DNA from: Catonia carolina
Lineage: Eukaryota > Arthropoda > Insecta > Hemiptera > Achilidae
Direction of reading: 5' to 3'
Length of the DNA: 64,000 nt
Assembly (NCBI GenBank): GCA_035578175.1
Contig: JAQMRL010000010.1
Coordinates: forward strand, 36,278,784-36,342,783
Shown one piece after another: positions 55,950 to 64,000 of this stretch. Position 1 is the stretch's first letter; every line of letters begins with the position of its first letter. The notes beneath the pieces are model-generated. The model was not told the DNA's origin. It ran no database searches and was given only the letters and a program-made list of their open reading frames with translations. Position numbers and translations under genes: made by a program.

Positions 55950-58900
55950 AACTATCTAATAAACAACTCTTTTACTTGAACTACCAACTCAGTTGAATTA
56001 CCAAATCAGTCCACAAAATAGCAGTGAAAAAAGGATTTCATCTCTTTTTTTGTCAATCCAATAAAATTCTGGGGTAGCCTTCTCTTATTGTATTTAAAGA
56101 AGTAATATAAATTACCCAACTTGAAAATAGATCGTATAATATTATCTATTATTTCAGATGACAGCATGCAGTACATCAGTTTGTCACAATCAAGATTTTA
56201 TCATTTGTCATTTCATATAAAACATTGGAAACAATATTAACTTTCTACTCTAAAAAAAAATATTGTTTACAATTTTCTCACATAAGAGATAATTTAATAC
56301 TGGAAAATTCAGAACCAATACATACCTTTTTCAAACAAACCCTTGAAATAACAAAGCGAAAAAATGAACAGGAAAATATTTAGAAAATTACCTTAACAAC
56401 TTAAGGAAGTAAATATTAAAAACAATAAATTTATTTTAAATGAAATGAAAAACATTAATTATAGTTTTTCATTTGAACGGCAATATTTTGTTAATTTTAT
56501 TTTCTTCTAACAATTTTTGAAAACTTTTGAATTATTGTTCAAAAATGTTCTGCAAAAATTAAAATAATGCTGTTTTGTTTTTGTTTAAAACAGTAGAACT
56601 TTTTAATGAAACAGCAAGGAATATTTAGAAAGATAGGTAATACAGTTGATACATAATCATCTACTAAAACTTATTTGCAAAAATTATTAATAAGCCAATT
56701 ATAGTAGGTAGCAATAATATTGGAAGGAAGTTTATAAGTGGGAACATAAAAACAGTAGACATCAAGTATCACTGGAAATTAATTTTAACAATGGGTTGCA
56801 GAAACTTCACAGAAAGGTTTTAATCATACACATTGCATATTTACTTCAATTAAGTTCTTGAGGTTTAAGCCATCCTCTATTGAGCAGATGATAAAAAGTA
56901 ACAACTTAAAAAAAATTTACAAACCTTTGAAACATTACTTATGAAGTAAAAATATTTTGTAATTGAGAAGTAAAAAAATAGTTTTAAGTACAATAAAATT
57001 GGATACTATGATAAAATATCTCAAAATTTGGCAAATATATATTATTAATGGTATACCGAACTATTTTATATTATATAATATAAAACTATTCAACAAGATT
57101 TCTCATTTAAAAATGTCAACTTTCTACTTCAAATTAGAGTACCTATACAATAATAAACACAACAAAATAAGTATTTGACACAATACGAATTACTTGTATA
57201 CAAAATTTACTAACGAAATGTACACACAAATACACAACAAACCTCTGACATAGATTGTCAACTCAAATCAATAACTTTTACTAACAACACTGACAATGTT
57301 TTTTATAGGTCGCAACAAATACACATAATTGGTTACTTAATAAATATCAACTTATAAATATAAGCAATAAATGGTTATATAAAAAAAAAATAGATACTTA
57401 AGTTATGTTACTATGTCATAAGACTATAAAAATATTTTGAGATCTTCAAATTTTATCGCAATAATAAATAAAATTCAAAGAAACTTCAAAAATTAATTTA
57501 AAAAACATGAAAACATAAAAAACCATACCTATATATACGTTACACAAGAACAATATGGCAGCACATCAAACGTAACCAAATTAATAAAATAAAATAATTT
57601 TATTAAAACTTAAAATGTTCATAAATTTACGATTGAGTTCCTATTAATTTTAAGCAGTTCCTTTTCTTTGAAAATCAATTTGCAGGGTAGTTTATAAATC
57701 TGTAACTGAATAAACGAATACTTTTATATAACATAAGAAACAATAACTAAGAATAAAATTAAAATAAACAAATAAAATAAAAATAAGATATAAATCGCTA
57801 TCTCACATTATCTTTGAAAGAATATAAGAAAGATATCTGATACTGCAGCCAATAATTTTCTACCAATTCTAGATTGAATATGCAATAGTTAACATTTTTG
57901 ATATAGATGATCATAAGTGTATTGCACGATCATTTTACACACTAAGCTTAAAAAGTATGTAAATGAATATCTGAATAGTAACAAGACTGGCTCTTAGATG
58001 AATTAGATTCCTGGTTGGCTACTTATCTAAGTTAAGTAGTAAAAATCTCTGCTGAATATTTATTTCTGCGCTGAGTAAGGAATTATACCTTTACTTTTAC
58101 AAACAAAACAAATTTTTTCTGTTTGGACCTAACCAAACTAAGCTCAAACTACAGATTACTGATTTCAAGAGCTCCTGAGAATAAAATCAGAACACCAGAT
58201 TAACGGAAGAAAGGAGAAATCCTAAAGTGCAAAATGCTGAGTATGAACCATAAAACGAGCATCCAGGAATTTAAAAAAAATAATTAGAGGTCAATAGAAA
58301 CTTAATCTGATTTTTCACTCCTTGCTTAGAAAATTTTTATGGTTTATTAAAAAACTACTAAAAAAACCTTAACACTCTTATAAAACACATTAATATAAGA
58401 AAAAATTCAAAGTAAACATAAGAATTATTTATGAAATAAAGCACATATATACCATGAAAAACTGATTAAAGAAAGATGTAGAAGAATTAGTAAATACAAC
58501 TTATTGATTTTCACCAACACAAAAAATTATTAGTATTTAAAAGTGTAAGATTGCAATTGATAATCTTAAGAAAAATATATTAAAATTAAACAATAAAAGC
58601 TTAAAAGAAAATAAGTGTAAGAAAGTAATTTTTAGTCAATTTTACCATAAAACACAACTTCATTCATTAACGGGTAAAAAGTTTATGTTAATTTAATACC
58701 ATGCATTTTCCTTTGTACGTAAAACTTAAATAATTTTCTTAATAGTACCTAAATAGTTTTAACAAAAAAATAAAAAGGATAATAACATTTTTCTAACATA
58801 CATTATAATAACAATAACATTGACTACACAATATATTTACATATTTTCCTCATATTGTAAAACTAGAAATGCATTTTTCATTTAATCAAACAATTATAAA

Positions 58901-59555
58901 CATATGTATTAAAAACGTATCTTAATGATAACCAAAGAAATCACAAAACACTCTTTATTAAAATACATATATATAACAATAATCACTTTTAACGTACACT
59001 AATTCAGGCATACAAATCAATATTGTACAAATAATATACAATTTAATATAAATATATTGAAAAATGAGATCACATAACCTATCTAAGAATAAAATTTCTC
59101 ACAAATTTTTATTTATTAGGTATTCTAAAGACTAGATAATACTATTACATTTATTTCACTTTTATTAACATAAAAAAATGTATTAACGCAATAACAGTTT
59201 TTCGTAACTGGATTAAATACATAATTAAAATCTTATATAAAAGAATACTGTATTGTTTTTTTATTTATTTATTTAAAATACATAGAGTTATTTTGATTAT
59301 TATTTTTCATAAATATATTTGTTTGAGCACTGTTATTAACGCTTCATTTTCGTATCATTTATTCAAATACGTAAGCAAAATCGAATGAATTCCGTAAGTT
59401 CATAACGAAACCATTTTGTATTTCATGGTACGAATATTCACTGTTTGCACACAAACTAACAAGACATCGTAATAGTTATATTTGAGATCATATACATAAT
59501 AATATTTATAAAAAAGTACAACGGAAAATTATGACGTGTTTTACAACAAATATCG
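55950..59555. other. AT-rich stretch downstream of a minus-strand exon
   Basis: No ORF beyond short AT-rich frames. If the exon at 59561-59626 is real, the sequence just below it is its 3' UTR and downstream flank. Several TTTATT (AATAAA on the minus strand) hexamers occur, for example near 59265-59275. Confidence 0.35.
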
Positions 59556-59560
59556 TGCAT

Positions 59561-59626
59561 CTACGATGCTGCTGTTTCTTTACGAGTTGAGAAGGAAACT
59601 ATTGAACGAATTCCCTTCATTGAAGT
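59561..59626 (-). CDS. Probable last coding exon of an unidentified gene
   Basis: On the minus strand a strong acceptor (TTATCTTTTTTCAG, plus coordinates 59640-59627) precedes 22 codons, phase 0, ending at TAG (plus CTA 59561-59563). They encode TSMKGIRSIVSFSTRKETAA and a final Ser. The exon's base composition is clearly less AT-rich than the flanking DNA. The Ser/Arg/Lys-rich tail looks like a cytoplasmic C-terminus. I do not recognise the protein, and the preceding exon is not visible in the remaining 4.4 kb. Confidence 0.45.
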   Translation of the reverse strand, partial: TSMKGIRSIVSFSTRKETAAS

Positions 59627-60244
59627 CTGAAAAAAGATAAATTATTTATTTTAAGTTCGTTAGAATTTAATAAATACGAAATCAATTTTTTAAATACTTT
59701 TATTTACCGTATTTTTACTAAATAAAAATTATTGGTCAATCTAAAACTACACTACTATTATATCATGTGCAGTATTGTGAAATCAAAAAAAAAGTGCAAT
59801 AGTGTCTTGTGTATGAAATAATATTTTTTATTTGAAAACATGTTCCAATTATTAAAAAGGTCCTGTTACTAAATAAACAGAATTTTATTTTAAATGTTTA
59901 TAAAACTTTCTTTTATGTTTAATTTACTAACTAAATTATTTAAAAAAATCCTTAACTCATCAAAGTTTAGAAAATTACCTTATCAAGGTTAGCATACATG
60001 TGCAATAGTCAATTCTCAAGTGATGTCACTGATATTACGGTGGAGGGAAACAAGGGAAGGATGATGGTGTATTGAGCAGGTAGTTTTAGTCAAAGGAAGC
60101 CACTAGTTTTTCGATATAGATGTTCTTCGTTGGAGAATTTATTTATAACAGTATTTTTCAATAGTATTTTATTTCTGATTTTCTTGGGAGTATTTTTAAA
60201 ACAATATTTCTGTTTTTACTTTTCTAAACAATATTTTTGTTAAC

Positions 60245-60320
60245 ACAGTAAGGTCTCAATTATCCGACACAAAACGGGACCAGGAGATGGTCAGATAATT
60301 CGGCACCATAAGATAATTTA
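60245..60320 (+). repeat. pogo/Tigger-like terminal sequence
   Basis: CAGTAAGGTCTCAATTATCC followed by GACACAAAACGGGACCAGG and TCAGATAATTCGGCACCA is the usual layout of a Tigger/pogo end (CAGT, TTATCCG, GGACC, then an inverted ATAATTCGG). A similar start, CAGTAAAACCTCATTAATTT, lies at 61446 in the same orientation, so the two do not form a pair. Confidence 0.5.
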
Positions 60321-60664
60321 AATACATATACTCGGTTCATCGTAAGAAAGATATGTCAAGTAAACAGACTGCATCTGTGGTAGTGCATATAGGTACAACA
60401 CACTTATGACCAAGCCAGGTCATCACCAACAAATGGAGGATTACAAATCTGATGCGCCGAATAGTGTTGAACATTTTTTTTCTTCTATAATAACAACTCG
60501 AACACATCCGTATATTTTCAGTAGTTCATTAATTTAGTCCAAATATTGATTTTAGTTTGTTCCGTATGTGGTAATCTATTGTTAATTTTTTGTTGAGTGC
60601 AAATGCGTGTGTGCTTTTATTTTACTTAACGTCTTATAAAATCATTTTTTTTTGTGGAATTGTA

Positions 60665-60923
60665 ATGGCTGATGTATCAGAATCTTCTGTTACCAACAAC
60701 CGCAAAAGGAAAGTATTTAAGAAGTAGTGAAAAGGCAATCGTGTTAAATATGTTCCAAATAGGATCAAAGACTTTTTCTCATGAACCACTCTGGGTACAA
60801 AGTCATACAATAAAGAACGTTTATGTCAGCTGCGAAGAAATGAAATTAATTGTTTTTACAGAAATTACTAGAAAACTAGGTACAGAAAGGAATGGAATAT
60901 TCAGAGATATGGTAAAATATTAA
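60665..60923 (+). pseudogene. Transposase-like N-terminal relic
   Basis: The ATG at 60665 gives MADVSESSVTNNRKRKVF. A one-base shift then leads to RSSEKAIVLNMFQ and remnants to 60923. An RKRK..SxEKxIVLNVF start is common to arthropod transposon proteins with a helix-turn-helix N-terminus. It lies just inside the Tigger-like end at 60245 but may belong to another element. Confidence 0.4.
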
Positions 60924-60929
60924 AAATAG

Positions 60930-62590
60930 CTTCAACCAGTTTTTCTTTTTTTTTAATTAATAGTGTCTACATTAAAAAAAGATTCCAAATATAATATGAC
61001 AATCAATGAAAAAAGTCAAAATTTTCTAATAACAAAATTCGGCAGGATCTTCAAAAATTTTAAAAAAATTGGTTACATATTATACAAAGTTCAAAATTAT
61101 TGTTTTAAAGTAGTTTATTTTCAATGGCAAATTTAATAATGATAAAACCAATATTATTTTCTAAAAATGTACAATTTAATTTCATTCATACTAATTATAC
61201 CAAAAATTTAACCAACCCACACCTGTGTTTTTACATGTTTGAAATACAATATCAGTGAAGTGTAAAGAAAGAATTGTACAGTATTCTATAAAAAACCGCA
61301 GGACAGATAATTGTAAGCTATGTTAATGTGTTAAATCAAATCTCTAACAAAGCAATAAATAAAATAAAATGCGTTAACAATAAGTAAAATAAATAAACTT
61401 AAATTGTGTACAAATACAAATACAGAAGCAATGATAGTGTGCATGCAGTAAAACCTCATTAATTTAAACAGGTGCAAATCAATTTTACAGATGTTGTTAG
61501 TACGTTAAGCTTTTACTTTTCATTAAAGAATGTCAAGCTCAGCTCTTTATCTGTAAAATGTATTTAAATATAATATTTAAAGAATTATATACATTATTTC
61601 TCAGCAAATAATATAATTAAAAGCATATTTACAAACATAAAAATCAATAGAAAAAAAACGTACATATCCAATAAGTCATAAATAAAATGTTCAGAAACAT
61701 GGGTAAAGAATTCAGGGAAAAAATTTACATAAGAAAAAAAACAAATTTTTGTTTGAAGATTTGACTTATTATTCACTAAAATATAAATATTTTTTTAATA
61801 CATATTATAAATATAAAATATGAATAATATTTTGCTGCACCGCAACAGTTTTTGGGCAATGAATTTTAGCATTTTGATACCTTTATTTGCTGAGGTATAT
61901 GTATTTTTGTACAACCATGTCCCATAAACTGCTATTTTGTTAGGTTAAAAATTATAAATGCAAATGTACCATCTAATAATTTGTTTAAAAACATTACAAT
62001 GATCACTTGATTAACCAGGGTATGGGGTATCAGGAGAGAGGGAGGACACAGATAAACAAAAACCATGATTAAGGCACAGGTGATAAGAAAAGCTTAAAAT
62101 AACTGCATCACCATTGCATTGTCTTAATAAACACATGCTTAACATCAATTGGTTACAAAATATTTTACACTTTAGAAGAAGGTAAAACAAAACTCTTTTT
62201 CTAACCCACTGCACTTGATTTAAAAGCAAGCTATTAGGTCTTAATTAAATTGAATTAATCATAAAATTGTAATTTAAACTTACAGAAAAGAAGGAAACCA
62301 AAAAAATTAGACAATAAACTAATAACAGATAATTTTCAAAGTACATGCTTAGCTATCATAGAGGAACTAATTTTGTATACACACGCAAGAAACAATAGAA
62401 CATCTGTAGCAAGGATCAACTCTATAAACTGACAAGAGAAGTTAATTACTGAAGGAAAAGATCTCAAAATAAGGATTTATAGAAGTAGCAGAGAAAGGGA
62501 GAGAGAATGCCCAACTAGCGACAGGTGCCAGCCAGTGTCACCATTCTGTTTTCTTTTCATCTAGCTACCTCAACTACACACCACCTCATG
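60930..62590. other. AT-rich, nothing firm
   Basis: Apart from the Tigger-like start at 61446 no feature is supported. If the minus-strand exon is real, this is probably its upstream intron. Confidence 0.4.
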
Positions 62591-62595
62591 GTATC

Positions 62596-63769
62596 TACTA
62601 TCGGTTTCATAATCATAGACACCTGAGTTTGAACCCTTGCATCTCCAAAACTATGGGTTGGATTTTCACATACTTTACATCAAAATTTAGCTCATTTTAT
62701 TCTCCGTTGACCTATAATAGTCCTATATTTTTAATGTTGTCTAAAAATTGCCATTTCGTGGTTGGAAGACAAAAAAAGGCCCGGATTTTTGCTACTGCAA
62801 TAAATTTCATGCATTTAGAGGCGTGTAAATCGATAATTATTGTACCAAAAAGTTTGAAATTTGAACACAACATAGAAAATTATATTCTTACAGCATGTAC
62901 AAAATTTCAAATTCATAAGTTATTTAAATTTTGATTAATTTACAATATTCTGAACCCTTGCTATCTCGGTAACCGCTCGATCGTTCGGCATGGGCAAACT
63001 ATCGTTTTATTCAGCGTAAAACACTCAGTACAAATACGTTAATAATATGAAATATCGATTGGCCAATGTTGTGGTAGAATTTTTAGAATTTTGAAACATA
63101 GATGGGTAATGCGGGGGGGGGGGGCGCGCTACAATCCACTTTGCTTCAATCTGACTGTCTACCTGATTTGACAATGCAGTCTGTCAATTCAGAAAGACAG
63201 TCAGACAGGATGTCACGTACACAAACTAGCAACATGGATATTACTGGCCACCCCCCGCATTAAACAAATATTTTTCAAAATTCTAAAAATTCTACCACAA
63301 CATTGGCCAATCGATATTTCATATTAACATATCTATACTAAGTTTTTTACGCTGAATAAAACGATAGTTTGCTCATGCCAAACAATCGAGCAGTAACCGA
63401 GATAGCAAGGGTTCAGAATATTGTTAATAAATCAAAATTTAAATAACTTAAGATTCTGAAATTTTGTACACGCTGTAAGAATATAATTTTCTATGTTGTG
63501 TTAAAATTTCAAACTTTTTGGTCAAATACTTATCGAGTTACACGCCTCTAAACGCATGAAATTTGTTGCGGTATCTAAAATAAACAGGTCTTTTGTCTTT
63601 CAACCTCGATATGGCAATTTTTAAACAACATTAAAAATATAGGACTATTATAGGTAAATGCAGAATAAAATGAGCTAAATTTTGATGTAAAACATGTTAA
63701 AATCCGATTCATAGTTTTGGAGATGCAAGGGTTCAAACTCGGGTGTCTATGATTATGAAACCGATAGTA
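62596..63769. mobile_element. 1.17-kb fold-back (long inverted repeat) element
   Basis: The left arm (62598 to about 63122) and right arm (about 63248-63767) are reverse complements with scattered mismatches. The outer ends CTATCGGTTTCATAATCATA / TATGATTATGAAACCGATAG match perfectly and are flanked by TA on both sides (62596-62597, 63768-63769). The arms end inward at a G-run (63112-63124) and CCCCCCGCATTAAAC. A central spacer of about 125 bp holds a second short hairpin (CTGACTGTCT / AGACAGTCAG). No protein-coding content is recognised. Confidence 0.85.
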
Positions 63770-64000
63770 AGTTTCAATCAGAGATCACAGAGAACAACCA
63801 AGAGTTCATGCTGTCATTGCATGGCCTGCTCATCACATTACTACTCTGGTTAATCAAACAGTCTACAGTATAACTTTCTGGCAGAAAAAGTACCTTTCCA
63901 CAGAACAATGCTAAGTAACATCTCCTAATAACATTAAATTGATGATAAAAAGTTATTGGTCTTGTTTTAAACTTGTTAAAATAATTCCAAACATTACAAT
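63770..64000. other. Window end, nothing recognised
   Basis: No feature found. Confidence 0.4.

Noticed and set aside
62629..62934. 101-codon frame as a gene
   Set aside because: It lies inside an arm of the fold-back element, has no recognisable domain and is not kept open in the other arm.
1..64000. CRISPR array, bacterial operon or phage genes
   Set aside because: No regularly spaced direct repeats, no ribosome-binding sites and clear spliced animal genes throughout.

Overview
The window reads as animal nuclear DNA, most likely from an insect with a large, transposon-rich genome (a hemimetabolous insect such as a hemipteran is my guess, low confidence). The reasons are spliced genes with GT-AG introns, strongly AT-rich non-coding DNA, mariner, Tc-like and Harbinger DNA transposons, RTE- and Jockey-like non-LTR retrotransposons, a tRNA-derived SINE family, and a sialic-acid activating enzyme with an N-terminal membrane anchor as described for Drosophila. 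No bacterial features were seen.

Three host genes are supported. (1) The 3' end of a TRAPPC10-like gene (TRAPP II vesicle-tethering complex) on the + strand: coding exons 1801-2031, 3269-3442, 4673-4994 and 5954-6060, then a probable 3'-UTR exon from 7714. (2) A complete six-exon CMAS/CSAS gene (CMP-sialic acid synthetase) on the + strand from 22929 to 32400. It encodes 293 aa, has all intron phases compatible, a one-pass N-terminal membrane anchor, and an unusual Cys in the nucleotide-binding motif. (3) A probable terminal coding exon of an unidentified gene on the - strand at 59561-59626, next to a very AT-rich stretch of about 22 kb (36.9-59.5 kb).

Everything else recognisable is mobile DNA. 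Highlights are: a structurally complete mariner with an intact 357-aa DD34D transposase, perfect 30-bp terminal inverted repeats and TA duplications (16709-18046); a 5'-truncated LINE with an open RT frame and a short target duplication (14937-16525); a three-level nest at 51888-55480 in which an internally deleted mariner sits in an RTE-like LINE that sits in a SINE; a 1.17-kb fold-back element (62596-63769); two Harbinger-type elements (36237-36856, 46661-47422); and several small palindromic insertions with clear target duplications. Decayed Tc1/mariner and LINE pieces fill the introns of both host genes and the space between them.

I found no operon-like or defence-like system. The most informative content is the transposon stratigraphy and the CMAS gene model.
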